From positions 124,001 through 188,000 of the forward strand of contig NZ_QAAE01000006.1 in NCBI RefSeq assembly GCF_003046585.1: 64,000 nucleotides of DNA. Reading direction: 5' to 3'. The translations under genes and the position numbers were made by a program. The number at the start of each line of letters is the position of its first letter. The first letter of the stretch is position 1. Under the pieces are notes generated by a model. It saw only the letters and a list, made by a program, of their open reading frames with translations, was not told the origin of the DNA and ran no database searches. Source of the stretch: Nitrosomonas aestuarii. GTDB taxonomy: Bacteria > Pseudomonadota > Gammaproteobacteria > Burkholderiales > Nitrosomonadaceae. Shown piece after piece: positions 8,123 to 20,000 of this stretch.

Positions 8123-11023
8123 TTATTTTTGCATGACGCATGCCGCAATATTACAGGTATCGTGCAGCGCACCCGAAACAAAACGGTCCATTTTTGATAA
8201 CCATTTTGCCGGCATATAGTTTTCAGTGATATTGACCAGATTAACGCCGGTCAAATCTTTACGTTGCAAGACATCCTGCATCACCGTAAAGGCCAGTAAA
8301 TTTCCAAGGGTTAAATCGACCATCATTTCCATTTCGTTCGGATTGTGACTGCCGCCATAACTTCTTTCCATTAACAGCACTTGACCGGAGTCCAAAAGCT
8401 GCGAGGGCTGTAAGTGCTGCTTAATCTCGTGTCTGATTTTGACTGCAAAGCTTTCCTCCAGATTCCTGACAATATCATCCACTGCCTCCTGCGCTTTTAT
8501 CATGACCGAATCATTTGCCTCACGCATATCCAATGATAGTCTCACCTGCGCATAATTTTTGACAAAACTAACCGGCTCAATACGCCCAATGGTGATGCCT
8601 TCACCTCCAGCAGACACCTGAGCGGTCAATTCTCCAGCCGCAGCGGCCTGCAGAATACGCAAGATTTCTTCACCAAATTCGGGAGTAAAATTTTCAGCTT
8701 GTATGGCCAGGGTAACAGCAGCCTGACCGGGGATGACGTTACGGTTAGTACCAGGCTGAATGTCTATATCTCCAATTACTGATTGCAGCTCATTGAAATA
8801 CCCGGCGTTTTTTACAATCCAGTCATGGAATATACGCGCTAATCTCGCAATCCCGACACCGGGGTCTCGACGATCTGCTGTTGCTGTGGCACCGGCATGG
8901 TTTTTTTCTCCTTCCAGTTCGCAACGCAGTGCAAAACCCGGATTGGCATGACAATAACTATCACCAATCGGATGTATCATGCCCACTGTAAAACGTGTAT
9001 TCAAAAAAGGCGTTTGCTGAGTAAGTTCACGCAACCGGCAATTCATCTCCAAAGCAGCTTGCTCAGCCAGCAGTCCATCAAAGAAAAAATCTCTTTGATG
9101 AATACCCATAATTGTTCCAACTGTAATAATCGGTACACCCGCACGATCCAATACTGGCCCCTGCTCGATATGCCGCTCAAAAGTATGCCTGGTGAAGAAA
9201 TCCGTCGGGTTATAACAAGAATTAATCAAATCCTGGCCTGTTCCCTGTAATTCATGGGCCAGATTTATTCTGCCATCTTCACAGGCCATTTTGAATACCG
9301 TCAGACAGTCAATCAGTTTATCACCATAACGTTCACAATCTTGGTTAACCATGTTGTGAACCGATTCCGGTCTCGCATGACCTGCAACCGCAGCACTGCC
9401 AGACATGGAAACACCTTCGCCCGTAAATGTCATTTCTTCATTATTAAACGCGGTGACAGCAAGCCTGACCATGGAATCATCATCCGCTATTTTAATGTCA
9501 CAATATTCCTCCAGGTCAGCTATCAGTTCTGCTGTTTGAATGCCGCCCGTTACACCCAAGCGGCCATCGAACTTTCCGCCATCATTGACTGTATCTATGT
9601 GAGAACAATGATTCACGCTATGACGCAGTATATTCCTTATGTTAAGTTTTTTCTGGCTGAGCGCATTACGTTCTGTATGATTCAAACGTACACCATGTAT
9701 ATTCCCAACCTTGTCAATGAAAACGGAAAGCTGAACCTTGTTCATTTGCCGAATGGTTTCCAAGGCACATTTTTGAAACTGCACATTGAGCGCTCTGGCG
9801 TCAATATGGCCGTCATCTCGTGTAGCAAGCACGCCCAATTTATCAATGCGCCGTCGCTGCCGAACGCCGATGCCACGTAGCGGACTGTTTGCAGTCACAG
9901 TACGTAAATGTTCGCGCAAATCTTCCCCATTTTTTATTTTTTCAGCCAAGTATTGCAACGAATTAAAATATACAATTGTAATCGCGCAATCAGCCAGTGC
10001 CTCCAATTCTTTTTCAGCCCAAAATGCATCACCGGCCAAAATCTGCGCAAGCTGCAGCTTGTCCGCCAAGCTGTCAAGTTCAGTACGGATACTGCCTATA
10101 GCATGATGATGATTTTCACGCGCTTCGATTAATGCCGGTATATGTAAGTGAAATTCGTCCCCACTTCCCGTCAATTGTAATTTCTCATTTCGGTACTGCT
10201 CGTCTTCGTTATGAAAATTGTTAACATAACTCCAGGTATCAGGATCGCCTATGGAACCCGGTTCTGCCCCGGTTAACGACCGGATCAACTGATTATGTGC
10301 TTGTAGATCGATGTCTTGCAATCTGCTCGGAGATCCAAGTTTTTTTGAGACTTCAGTACGTTGATCTCGCGTTAGATACTCCGGGCGTAACCGGAAATGT
10401 CCCAATAAGTATGCAGTAAACAATAAAGATTCGGAAGCATCCAGTTTCTCGCGAAGCGCCTCGATAACAAAGGGCCCTGCGGGTTCCAGTGTTGGGTCGA
10501 TCACGCGCTCCACCACTCGTTGATGCACCTGATCCCAAAACTTCAGTACTGTAAAAACATGGCTTCGCGCCAGAACAAATTGAATTACTTTTTCGTGATG
10601 CAAGGCATATGCGCCCACCTGAATTGTTTTTTGAGTGGGATGCACATTTGCGACCACATTGGATAGCATTTTGCGTAACTGCGGATCGAGCAAATCACCC
10701 AGTTGAGCTAGCGGATTATGGGCGCGTAAAGCATGAGGACGCAAACGCATGTCAACTTGATCGAGTGCATCCGGCGACATATCACGCTCAAGAATCATAC
10801 CGCGTTGAATAGCCCAGCCGGGAATCTTCATCTCTATAAGCTGTTTGATAATCAGGCTGGTTTTTTTACCGCAACCATATTCAGCAACGGAATACGGAAG
10901 CGATAGATATGTGAGTATTATTTTAAAAATCGCTTCCTGTTCGGTTAGCAGCGGCAACCCTGAAGAAGCATCCTTTGCAATGGCAGCCGGCAGCCCATCA
11001 ATCGGTTCGCAATAAAATAACAT
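8123..11023 (-). CDS. Fusion: transglutaminase-like domain + M20 Zn amidohydrolase (HyuC/AmaB-like)
   Basis: Protein of 966 residues, more than twice the usual length of an M20 carbamoylase/hydantoinase-type hydrolase. Residues about 410-966 hold the M20 enzyme: SHIDTVNDGGKFDG (His475, Asp486), NNEE (Glu529-530), HIEQGP (His618), NHAGAT (His709) and the late metal ligand in GGSHNPNE. All metal and catalytic positions appear present, so hydrolysis of a carbamoyl- or acyl-amino compound is likely. Residues about 1-230 look like a transglutaminase/cysteine-protease fold: GCGKKTSLI..L..MKIPGW (Cys51), SHVFTVLKFW (His155) and VIDPT (Asp176). A helical linker (about 230-405) joins them. This N-terminal call is mine from pattern, not a family hit. 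Start ATG with GAGG five bases upstream. No signal peptide, so cytoplasmic. Divergent from acnA. Confidence 0.85.
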   Translation of the reverse strand: MLFYCEPIDGLPAAIAKDASSGLPLLTEQEAIFKIILTYLSLPYSVAEYGCGKKTSLIIKQLIEMKIPGWAIQRGMILERDMSPDALDQVDMRLRPHALRAHNPLAQLGDLLDPQLRKMLSNVVANVHPTQKTIQVGAYALHHEKVIQFVLARSHVFTVLKFWDQVHQRVVERVIDPTLEPAGPFVIEALREKLDASESLLFTAYLLGHFRLRPEYLTRDQRTEVSKKLGSPSRLQDIDLQAHNQLIRSLTGAEPGSIGDPDTWSYVNNFHNEDEQYRNEKLQLTGSGDEFHLHIPALIEARENHHHAIGSIRTELDSLADKLQLAQILAGDAFWAEKELEALADCAITIVYFNSLQYLAEKIKNGEDLREHLRTVTANSPLRGIGVRQRRRIDKLGVLATRDDGHIDARALNVQFQKCALETIRQMNKVQLSVFIDKVGNIHGVRLNHTERNALSQKKLNIRNILRHSVNHCSHIDTVNDGGKFDGRLGVTGGIQTAELIADLEEYCDIKIADDDSMVRLAVTAFNNEEMTFTGEGVSMSGSAAVAGHARPESVHNMVNQDCERYGDKLIDCLTVFKMACEDGRINLAHELQGTGQDLINSCYNPTDFFTRHTFERHIEQGPVLDRAGVPIITVGTIMGIHQRDFFFDGLLAEQAALEMNCRLRELTQQTPFLNTRFTVGMIHPIGDSYCHANPGFALRCELEGEKNHAGATATADRRDPGVGIARLARIFHDWIVKNAGYFNELQSVIGDIDIQPGTNRNVIPGQAAVTLAIQAENFTPEFGEEILRILQAAAAGELTAQVSAGGEGITIGRIEPVSFVKNYAQVRLSLDMREANDSVMIKAQEAVDDIVRNLEESFAVKIRHEIKQHLQPSQLLDSGQVLLMERSYGGSHNPNEMEMMVDLTLGNLLAFTVMQDVLQRKDLTGVNLVNITENYMPAKWLSKMDRFVSGALHDTCNIAACVMQK

Positions 11024-11323
11024 AGGACCTCAATAAAGCTTTAAAAGCCTTTCATTCTGAACCGATGCACATTCAAACTCAAGCACGCCTGCAATAAAAA
11101 AGATATTCGATTCATCTGAAATCTCTAATAAACGTGACACAAGCCTTTCAAAAAGTTATATTAACCCGACACTCGCTTTACCTGAAACCGGATTTATACT
11201 AAAAATGCGTTGATCAGGGATGAATATCCACATCTATTGACTATTCATGCGAATAATCAACCCCGGTTTTTAAGATATTGCAACCCATATTTAATAAACA
11301 CATGTACTACCTAGGAACATACC
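11024..11323. promoter_or_regulatory. Divergent intergenic region, fusion gene / acnA
   Basis: Three hundred AT-rich bases that must hold both promoters. A small inverted repeat TATTC-ATGC-GAATA lies at 11242-11255 next to a TTGACT (11237-11242), about 80 bases before acnA. I see no clear -10 box at proper spacing, so no start site is assigned. Confidence 0.4.
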
Positions 11324-14185
11324 ATGACGCACAATCTATTTAACAGCCAGCAAGATCTGACAATTTCTAACGGAACGAGCGCTAAATATTTTTCTCTGCC
11401 TGCACTGGAGAAAAATGGACTGGGTAAAATCTCCCGATTACCGGTATGTATCCGAATTATTCTGGAATCTGTGCTACGCAATTGTGACGGCAAGAAAATT
11501 ACGGAAGCGCATATCCGGCAACTGGCTGGCTGGGAACCTAACGCTGCAAGAACGCACGAAATTCCATTTGTTGTTTCCCGGATCGTTTTGCAGGATTTTA
11601 CCGGCGTGCCATTACTGGTAGATCTGGCGGCCATGCGTAGCGCTGCCAAAAAACTAGGGAAAAACCCTGAGTTAATTGAGCCGCTTGTGCCCGTTGATCT
11701 GGTGGTTGATCATTCCATTCAGGTTGACCATTATGGCAATAAGGATGCGCTCAAGCTGAATATGGAAATTGAATTTGAACGTAATCATGAACGGTACCAA
11801 TTTATTAAATGGGGAATGCATGCGTTTGAGACATTCAAGGTAATTCCACCGGGCATCGGTATCGTGCACCAAGTTAATCTAGAACATCTTGCACGCGGCG
11901 TGCACCTGAATAATGGCGTCATTTTTCCAGATACGCTCGTCGGCACCGATTCTCACACCACCATGATTAACGGCATAGGTGTTGTGGGTTGGGGCGTTGG
12001 CGGCATCGAAGCCGAAGCAGGAATGCTCGGTCAGCCAGTTTACTTTCTGACACCTGACGTCATCGGTGTTAATTTAACAGGCCGGTTACGCGAGGGCGTT
12101 ACCGCAACAGATATGGTGCTTACAGTCACCGAGATGCTGCGCAGTGCAAATGTAGTCGGAAAGTTTGTTGAATTTTTTGGCGAAGGTACCGCGTCACTAA
12201 CAGTGCCTGACCGTGCCACAATTGCCAATATGGCGCCAGAATACGGAGCGACCATGGGTTTTTTCCCTGTCGATGACGCCACCATTGCATACTTTAAAGG
12301 AACAGGACGTAGTGAAGAGGAAATAGACATACTTCAGCGTTATTTTCAGGCTCAACAGATGTTTGGCATTCCTCGCCTCGGCGATATCGACTACAGCAAT
12401 GTTCTGGAGCTCGATTTAAACACGGTTTCACCTTCGCTCGCCGGCCCGAAAAGACCGCAAGACCGCATTGATATGGCTCAAATGAAAAACCGCTTCACTG
12501 AGCTATTCTCAAAACCGGTTTCTGAAAACGGTTATGGCAAAAAACACGACGATCTGAGTCAACGCTATCGGGTACGTCATGCGCCCAATGAGGAAGCCGA
12601 TGTGTGCACCCGTATTGACACCAACATCCCAGATGAAAGCGGTTTGCCATCCGGCAGCGAGCGTCATATTACTGAAATGGTCAGCAATCACCCAACGCCT
12701 GACGCAGTTGAATTACCCTGTGATAATTTAGAAGAGACCATTGATCTGGGGCATGGGGATGTTTTGATAGCGGCCATCACCTCCTGTACGAACACTTCGA
12801 ATCCAAGTGTGCTTCTTGCAGCCGGTTTATTGGCCAAGAAAGCGGCAGAAAAAGGACTGTCTGTCGGGCATCATATCAAAACATCGCTCGCACCCGGCTC
12901 CAGAGTAGTTTCGGATTATCTTGCGGTCACCGGTCTGTTGCCTTATCTGGAAAAACTGGGCTTTAATATAGCCGGTTACGGCTGCACCACCTGTATTGGC
13001 AATGCCGGACCGCTGGCTGAGCCTATCGAAGAATCTATCGTCAAGAATGATCTGGTATGCGCGGCGGTCCTTTCAGGAAACCGTAATTTTGAAGCGCGTA
13101 TTCATACCAATATCCGCGCAAATTTTCTGGCCTCTCCACCACTAGTCGTGGCTTATGCCATTGCCGGCACAGTATTAAAAGATCTTACGACCGAACCGTT
13201 AGGCACAGATGATAAAAATAATTCCATCTTTCTCAAGGATATATGGCCAAGCAGTGAGGAAGTCCAGGCGTTGATGAAATTCGCGACCAATGCCGACACA
13301 TTCCGCAAACTCTATAGCGATCTCACCAAAGATCATCCACTCTGGAACAGTATTTCATCTGCCACCGGTGAAACATATGATTGGCCTTCATCCACCTATA
13401 TCGCTGAACCGCCGTTTTTTGAAAATTTTTCCATGCAACCTGAAAAATCCGATAAAACAAGCGATATCCAAAACGCTTATGCCCTTGGAATATTTGGCGA
13501 CTCGGTTACAACAGACCATATCAGTCCGGCCGGAGCAATCAAAGCAGCCTCTCCGGCGGGTGAATATTTACTGGAAAATCATGTTGCAAAAGCTGATTTC
13601 AACAGTTACGGCTCCCGCCGCGGGAACCATGAAGTAATGATGCGCGGAACTTTCGCCAACGTACGAATCAGAAATCTGATGGTACCTGGAAGCGAAGGCG
13701 GCGTTACTTTTTATCAAGCGGACAAGCAGGCAGAAAGCAAACAAATGAGTGTTTATGAAGCCGCCATGAAATACCAGTCACAAGGTATTCCGACTATTGT
13801 GTTTGGCGGCAAGGAATATGGTACCGGCTCCAGCCGGGATTGGGCCGCAAAAGGAACGCAACTGCTGGGTGTAAAAGCAGTTATCGCATCCAGCTATGAA
13901 CGCATCCACCGCAGTAATTTGATTGGCATGGGTGTGCTTCCCCTGCAGTTCAAGAATAATGACAGCGTCAAATCACTAGACATCCAGGGTGATGAACAGT
14001 TTGATATTCAGGGACTGGATGATCTGCAGCCACAACAGGATGTAACACTTGTTATACATAAAAAAGACGGCACCGAAAAAGAAGTCAGGCTTTTATGCCG
14101 CATCGATACCGTAATCGAAACAGACTACTATCTGCATGGTGGAATTTTACCTTACGTACTCAGAGAATTGCTTCACAAAGACTAA
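11324..14185 (+). CDS. acnA: Aconitate hydratase A
   Basis: Cytoplasmic 953-residue [4Fe-4S] enzyme of the TCA cycle interconverting citrate and isocitrate, possibly also methylcitrate-derived substrates. The cluster cysteines are Cys488 ([10 protein letters not shown]) and Cys554/Cys557 (YGCTTCIGN). Other signatures include [23 protein letters not shown], the swivel domain with [13 protein letters not shown] and the active-site loop [14 protein letters not shown]. Length is slightly above the usual 890-900 residues, owing to a longer segment about 400-470. AGGAA lies six bases before the ATG. Monocistronic: divergent from the amidohydrolase fusion and followed by more than 400 bases without a gene. 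No iron-responsive element-like structure was evident at either end. Confidence 0.97.
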   Translation: MTHNLFNSQQDLTISNGTSAKYFSLPALEKNGLGKISRLPVCIRIILESVLRNCDGKKITEAHIRQLAGWEPNAARTHEIPFVVSRIVLQDFTGVPLLVDLAAMRSAAKKLGKNPELIEPLVPVDLVVDHSIQVDHYGNKDALKLNMEIEFERNHERYQFIKWGMHAFETFKVIPPGIGIVHQVNLEHLARGVHLNNGVIFPDTLVGTDSHTTMINGIGVVGWGVGGIEAEAGMLGQPVYFLTPDVIGVNLTGRLREGVTATDMVLTVTEMLRSANVVGKFVEFFGEGTASLTVPDRATIANMAPEYGATMGFFPVDDATIAYFKGTGRSEEEIDILQRYFQAQQMFGIPRLGDIDYSNVLELDLNTVSPSLAGPKRPQDRIDMAQMKNRFTELFSKPVSENGYGKKHDDLSQRYRVRHAPNEEADVCTRIDTNIPDESGLPSGSERHITEMVSNHPTPDAVELPCDNLEETIDLGHGDVLIAAITSCTNTSNPSVLLAAGLLAKKAAEKGLSVGHHIKTSLAPGSRVVSDYLAVTGLLPYLEKLGFNIAGYGCTTCIGNAGPLAEPIEESIVKNDLVCAAVLSGNRNFEARIHTNIRANFLASPPLVVAYAIAGTVLKDLTTEPLGTDDKNNSIFLKDIWPSSEEVQALMKFATNADTFRKLYSDLTKDHPLWNSISSATGETYDWPSSTYIAEPPFFENFSMQPEKSDKTSDIQNAYALGIFGDSVTTDHISPAGAIKAASPAGEYLLENHVAKADFNSYGSRRGNHEVMMRGTFANVRIRNLMVPGSEGGVTFYQADKQAESKQMSVYEAAMKYQSQGIPTIVFGGKEYGTGSSRDWAAKGTQLLGVKAVIASSYERIHRSNLIGMGVLPLQFKNNDSVKSLDIQGDEQFDIQGLDDLQPQQDVTLVIHKKDGTEKEVRLLCRIDTVIETDYYLHGGILPYVLRELLHKD

Positions 14186-14612
14186 ACCCGGGGGATCGGC
14201 ATCAAAATTGTTTTAATGCGTCAAAAAGTCGATCATTTAACAGACGGGGCAACAAACAGATTGAATTGAGTAATGTTGATACATTCATGGGCAAACTCGC
14301 TACAAATATTCGTACTTAGCCTGAACGCCATCAACTGAGTAATGACATATTAATAGCCGATTTTGTGGTCAAAATTGAACGTGGCTCAATACCAGATTGG
14401 TTGTCTGTCTGAATATAGTTACAGGCATGATAGTGATTCTGGAACACAATACATGATGAACTATTTCGATCTTTAAAAGACAAACAACCTTTCATTTGGT
14501 TTTACGTTAAATGACAAATGCGTACAATCGTTTGGCCAGATGAAACCGGTTTCACGCAGATTACAATACACCTTTACTGGCCTGGCTGATAAACCCAAAA
14601 CAGGAGACGGAT
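14186..14612. other. Intergenic region acnA / Grx-MauE
   Basis: No coding frame, RNA gene or clear terminator supported. A TACAAT sequence near 14561-14566 could be a -10 box for the next gene but lacks a convincing -35. Confidence 0.4.
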
Positions 14613-15314
14613 ATGAATGAACAAATATCAAACGAAGTATTCCGGAAAGAGACCTGTCCCTATGGCAAAAAAGCAGTCAAACTGCTTGATCAGCAAGGCG
14701 TAGATTACCAGGATCATATCTTCCAGTCCGAGAAGGATGAGGAAGATTTCAAAGCACGCTGGCGTGTTGATACTACACCGCAAATCTTTTTAAATGGCGC
14801 GCGTATTGGAGGCTATACAGAGCTGGCAGATCATTATGATGTAGAGACAGATAAGGATGAGGCTGAAGAAACTTCATATATTCCTGTAATCGCTGTTTTT
14901 GGCATCGCTCTCCTCATGGCGATACTCACACAGAATATCATGTACAGCTTTATGGGATATGCCTTGTGTCTATTAGCTTGTCTTAAGCTGATGGATCTGA
15001 ATGGTTTTGTAGAAGGTTTTAAAAAATATGATCTCATCACCAAAGTCTGGCCGTTTTATGGAAAAATTTATCCTTTTGCTGAATTGATTGCCGGACTGGG
15101 TTTTTTAGCACCGCAGTATCTTCATCTCACTGGTTGGTTAGCCTTGTTCGTCGGCATTGCCGGTGGCATTTCTATTTTCAAGGCGGTTTATATTGATAAA
15201 ACCGATTTAAACTGCGCCTGTATCGGCGGCGGATCCAACGTGCCGCTTGGGGCAGTGAGCTTCTCTGAAAATGCCATGATGGCGCTGATGGGCGCGTGGG
15301 TATTATTTATTTAG
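14613..15314 (+). CDS. Glutaredoxin-MauE/DoxX-type membrane fusion protein
   Basis: Protein of 233 residues. Residues 1-80 form a glutaredoxin domain (TCPYGKKAVKLL, TTPQIFLNGARIGG) whose active site reads Cys-Pro-Tyr-Gly (Cys15), so it lacks the second catalytic cysteine of dithiol glutaredoxins. Residues about 95-233 form four membrane helices of the MauE/DoxX class with a conserved cytoplasmic-type basic loop. Between helices 3 and 4 lies Cys201-Ala-Cys203 before a Gly-rich turn, a possible second redox pair. Such fusions are expected to pass electrons between thiols and the membrane quinone or vitamin-K-epoxide-reductase-like systems, which is inference here. Start supported by GGAG eight bases upstream. 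No operon partner. Confidence 0.88.
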   Translation: MNEQISNEVFRKETCPYGKKAVKLLDQQGVDYQDHIFQSEKDEEDFKARWRVDTTPQIFLNGARIGGYTELADHYDVETDKDEAEETSYIPVIAVFGIALLMAILTQNIMYSFMGYALCLLACLKLMDLNGFVEGFKKYDLITKVWPFYGKIYPFAELIAGLGFLAPQYLHLTGWLALFVGIAGGISIFKAVYIDKTDLNCACIGGGSNVPLGAVSFSENAMMALMGAWVLFI

Positions 15315-15436
15315 CCGAGCATTAATTCTGCAACTAGGCATGTTTTTTAAATATAAATTTACGCTCAACACCATATATTCTTATTAATCTGCGGCAATGC
15401 TTTTTTAACCCATAATCTCCAACTGAACCCGACAAT

Positions 15437-16927
15437 ATGGCACAGACAACTCCGGATACAAAACACGCAGTCGATAGCGTGGGCTGGCAATTTGATAACA
15501 GTTATGCGCGTCTGCCGGAATCCTTTTATGCTCGGATTCACCCGGTACCGGTGCGGACGCCGCGTGTAGCAATATTGAACCATACGCTGGCGGAATCGTT
15601 GGGACTGAACCTACGCACTTTGTCCCAAGCTGAAGCCGCAGCACTGTTTTCCGGCAATGTTTTGCCTGATGCAGCACAGCCTATCGCACAAGCTTATGCC
15701 GGTCATCAATTCGGCAGTTTCACGATGTTGGGAGATGGACGGGCAATTTTGCTTGGGGAACACACTACCCCGGACGGTAACAGGTTTGATATTCAGTTAA
15801 AAGGCTCGGGACGTACACCGTTTTCACGGCGCGGCGACGGCCGTGCGGCACTCGCCCCCATGCTTCGTGAATACATCATCAGCGAAGCGATGCATGCGCT
15901 GGGCATTCCCACCACACGCAGCCTGGCCGTTGTCACGACCGGTGAACCTGTTGTAAGGGAGACACTGTTGCCGGGTGCCATACTCACGCGCGTGGCGGCA
16001 AGCCATATCCGCGTAGGCACGTTTGAATATGTTGCAAGGTCGACAGATGTGGAAGGTATCAGAATTCTGGCCGATTATGCCATCCGGCATCATTACCCGG
16101 ACCTTCTCGAAACTGACAACCCCTATCTTGCGCTGCTACACAACGTGATCGAACGTCAGGCGTCACTGGTGGCGCAGTGGCTGCTGGTGGGTTTCATTCA
16201 CGGCGTAATGAATACGGATAATATGGCGATCAGTGGTGAGACGATTGACTATGGACCATGTGCGTTTATGGATACATACGATCCGAATACGGTATTCAGT
16301 TCGATCGATCATCAGGGGCGCTATGGTTATCATAATCAATCACGCGCCGCACAATGGAATCTTGCGCGCTTTGCCGAAACATTGTTGCCGTTGCTGCATC
16401 CGGCACAGGAAAAAGCGCTTACTTTGGCGGAAGAAGCGATCCATGCTTTTCCCGGGATTTTCCAGAATTACTGGCTGTCGGGCATGCGCAAAAAATTAGG
16501 GCTGTTTACTGAGGAGATGGAGGATATTCAGCTCATTGAAACGCTGTTGACCTTGCTGCATAAACATCAGGCCGATTATACCAATAGTCTGCGGGCACTG
16601 GCTTTGGAAGTCTTGCCTGATGAAAACGTGTTTCTGGATGACGCATTTGTTACATGGCATACGCACTGGCAGGCGCGATTATCACACCAGCCTGAGTCCA
16701 TGCAATCGTCCTTGAATTTGATGCAAAAAAACAATCCGGCGATCTTGCCGCGTAATCACCGCGTTGAAGCGGCACTGACCGCAGCTTCTGAACAGGGCGA
16801 TTATGCGCCGATGCACCGATTGCTTGCAGCAGTGGCCACTCCCTATACTGATACACCGGAATATCTGGATTATCGTACCCCACCGGAACCAACAGAGCGC
16901 GTCTATCAGACATTCTGCGGCACGTAA
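15437..16927 (+). CDS. selO: Protein adenylyltransferase SelO (YdiU/UPF0061)
   Basis: Pseudokinase-fold enzyme of 496 residues that transfers AMP to Ser/Thr/Tyr of target proteins and is linked to oxidative stress. Visible family signatures: [57 protein letters not shown], and the metal/catalytic stretch HGVMNTDNM (Asp261-Asn262) with DYGPCAFMD (Asp271). The C-terminal tail ends in Cys-Gly-Thr. The cysteine is an ordinary TGC codon, in the place where eukaryotic homologues carry selenocysteine. No strong ribosome site precedes the ATG at 15437, but the N-terminus matches the family, so the start is kept. Single gene convergent with the GMC fusion at 17014. Confidence 0.95.
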   Translation: MAQTTPDTKHAVDSVGWQFDNSYARLPESFYARIHPVPVRTPRVAILNHTLAESLGLNLRTLSQAEAAALFSGNVLPDAAQPIAQAYAGHQFGSFTMLGDGRAILLGEHTTPDGNRFDIQLKGSGRTPFSRRGDGRAALAPMLREYIISEAMHALGIPTTRSLAVVTTGEPVVRETLLPGAILTRVAASHIRVGTFEYVARSTDVEGIRILADYAIRHHYPDLLETDNPYLALLHNVIERQASLVAQWLLVGFIHGVMNTDNMAISGETIDYGPCAFMDTYDPNTVFSSIDHQGRYGYHNQSRAAQWNLARFAETLLPLLHPAQEKALTLAEEAIHAFPGIFQNYWLSGMRKKLGLFTEEMEDIQLIETLLTLLHKHQADYTNSLRALALEVLPDENVFLDDAFVTWHTHWQARLSHQPESMQSSLNLMQKNNPAILPRNHRVEAALTAASEQGDYAPMHRLLAAVATPYTDTPEYLDYRTPPEPTERVYQTFCGT

Positions 16928-16966
16928 GCAAATGAAGTTTTCTTCAATCGAAGTGTGCACTCAACT

Positions 16967-17003
16967 GCGTAGCTGCCCCGGATTACCCTCGGGGCAGCTA
17001 CGC
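16967..17003. terminator. Strong 14-bp hairpin between convergent genes
   Basis: GCGTAGCTGCCCCG (16967-16980) and its exact complement (16990-17003), loop of nine. It lies 39 bases after selO and 10 bases after the GMC stop. Neither side has a T run, so it probably acts on both strands as a transcript-end hairpin with factor help. Confidence 0.55.
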
Positions 17004-17013
17004 GGATCATGAT

Positions 17014-20000
17014 TTAGACTGCCTGATTGGTCTGGTCCAGCGCTGACAGCATATACGGATAGACATCTTTCACTGCATTTTTGCCAAATATGCAATCAAT
17101 ATGACCGTAACCAGGTATCACATGGCGCGCGTAGCCATCCGGCCCGTTGACTTCCACCAGCTTACTGAAGCTGCGTTCGGTGGATTCTGGAAGATAGCTG
17201 GCATTTTCCACACCGTGAATGAAAGTAATGGGAATCTTTAATTTATCCCAGTGCGGCGTATAAACATTTTTACCTTCCGCATTTACGATATGTTTCTCAC
17301 GGGCGCAAAGTGCCAGATGTCGAAAGATATCCATATGACAAATACCGAATAATTCATGCAAATTATCATGCGTCAGACGGTTTAGCTGGTCATGTTCGTA
17401 AAGCAGGGAATACATGAAACTGACACGGTGGCATACGGCACTTGCGCAGCGCTCTTCCACATCAAAATGTTGCAGATTGAGCGCCTTGTCATATAACTTG
17501 TTCAACCAACTGCTTTTATTGTCAGCATAAGCGGTGGCTGAATCGACGCCAATCGCATCCAGCAGTGACGGCAAATGCAAACCAGCTTTTGCTTTTACAA
17601 TCGGCGCGACGATATGATCCGGTCCGATTTGTGAAGCTACCGCAGCGCGAACATGTTGCAATCCGCTCATCATGGCCATGAAAAATGTGGTGGATCCGGC
17701 GCAATGAACCAATGCTTGGATATCCGGGCTACCTGTGGCATCCAAAATAATCTTAACAGCCGCCGGATAATCGTAACGGGCAATGTCATCAAGCGTCCAC
17801 CCCTGCTTCGCACTGGACAAAGCAATACTGATGCGCATTTCCAGCAACCAACAGTCATAGCCGTTGATATAGAGATATTCCAGCAGATTGGTATCGATAG
17901 TATCCGTCGTAAAAATTTGACTGGAAACACCGGCACCATGCACCATCAGCAGTGGCCCTTTTTTACCCCCCTGATAACGGGTAAGGCGCAGAGGAACGCC
18001 GTCGCTTGTATTGAAATGATACACTTCCGGTGCGCCGACACGCAGACTGCGCTTTTTACGCGGCGGCGCATCTGCATCCAGGTATTGTGGAGGCACCAGC
18101 ACGCCACCGTAAATATGGTAGAGATCTCCGGCGAAATAAATACCGAAACGTGCAATGGCTTGCAGCCGATCGGTCATAGTTAGTGCACCTATTGCGTCAA
18201 TAGTGGTGATCTGGCGGACAAAATCAAGCGGCTGAATGTACAACATCCCGCGCCCTTTAACTGCAGCAGCATCATCCGCACCGTCGTAGATAGTGATATA
18301 TAGTTGAGTAGTATCAGACCAGATATCGATACCTGGGTCATTATGAATGATTTTGTGACCTTCGAAATACCAGGTTTTGCCGTCTTCTGCGTACATCTGG
18401 AAACGGTATTTCATGTATTCCTGACCCACCTGCTTGGGATCACGTGCGAACAGATTAAAAACGCCTTGTGTGACAGTCAAGGGGGATGCCGACAGGCCGG
18501 GTGCAGTGACTGTACCCACCATGCCGCCATTATAGCCACCGCCTTGCTTAATTAAGGCATCGAGATCATTGACACTGACGGTCAGTGTAAAATCCAGACT
18601 ATTACCGCCTTCCTTACCGGAGCGTACGGCTTGCTCATAATCACCGTGTTCAGCCCACCAGCCGCGCATTGTTTCGGTAAAGCGCACGCCGACGGTGGCC
18701 GGTTCCGCTTCACGAGGCTGCGAAAGACTGGTGAAATCATAGGTGTAACCCTCAGCTTCGGCGAAAAGCTCCATGCTGCGCTCAGTAAGCGCGGAAATGG
18801 TCAACAATGGATTAACGCCCAATGAGCGCGGCACAATGCTGCCGTCAGCCACATGAAGTCCTTCATGCACCGTGGTGCCCGCCGTGCCGGTAAACACCCT
18901 GCCGCGGTGATCTACCACGCCGGATTGTGCATCTTTGCCCATGCAGCAACCACCCAGCGGGTGCACAGTAACCAGACTGTTATCCAGTTCTTTTGTCCAG
19001 ATTGGATTCTGAACGTAGGTACCGCCATTGGCGGCGGTAACCTGCTCCATAAAATCGCTGTCACGTTTAAACACGGGTTTGTCCCCGACATCAGGCCAAT
19101 CGACACTGATGCAATTATTGTGCATGGTCAAGCGGCCATCAGAGCCGTCATGGCTCATAATCAAATAAACTTGGGTATTATGAACCGCACCGTGGTAAGC
19201 GCCACGCACCATACTTTCCAGAACGCGTCCATGTTCGCTGATTTCATCGTTCAGGCCACTATCCGTATCCTTGCCAATCAAACCGGCAGCCGATGCCATC
19301 AGTCCTGGCAGAATACTGCTGAGCGCACCGGGCAGGCTGCCCTCTTCCAGAATTAAACCCTGTTCCAGATCTGCGGTTGCGCGATCATCAATCATGGTCG
19401 TGATGCAGGGCCCGACCGGATCAATCTCGCCTACCGGATGATTGCCAAAACCGATCGCGTTAATTGGCATATCATTGTTAAAACCGAACCCCAGCACATC
19501 GCCATTCGATGAAAAGTGCTCGCCGACTTTATCAGAAAGGGGCAAACCATTTTCTTTCGAGCGCAATAGAATTTCTGTACTGCCAAGCGTACCTGCACCG
19601 AGAAATACCTGCTTACAACGCAACACAAGATCGGGCGCATCGAAAGTTTCCCGCCCGACTTCCATGATCTGGCAATGCACCAGCCAGTCATTACCGTCTT
19701 TTTCCAGCCAGCGTACGGCTATCTGGGTGTAGATTTCCACGCCGTTGTTCCAAGCGTCCGGCAGGTAATTCATCAGCGTAGTATTCTTGGCACCGTAGTT
19801 GCAACCGGATACGCAGTCACCGCAGTAGGTACAGGCCGGCTGATGCACGCCAGCTTCATTAATCCGGTCTTTGAACGTTACATTGATCGGCGGAAAGGTG
19901 ACCGGTCGGTTAACCGCTTTGGCGGAATTTTTCTGCGCTTCCGCCTTGGGCAGCGTCGGTACGCCATGCTGACCATCCGGGAACGGCTGCGCGCCAAGCA

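Noticed and set aside
9254-9880. 208-codon plus-strand frame inside the amidohydrolase fusion
   Set aside because: Antisense shadow of a well-supported gene, without ribosome site or motif.
16910-16927. Possible selenocysteine at the SelO C-terminus
   Set aside because: The residue is encoded by TGC followed by Gly, Thr and TAA. There is no in-frame TGA, so it is an ordinary cysteine.
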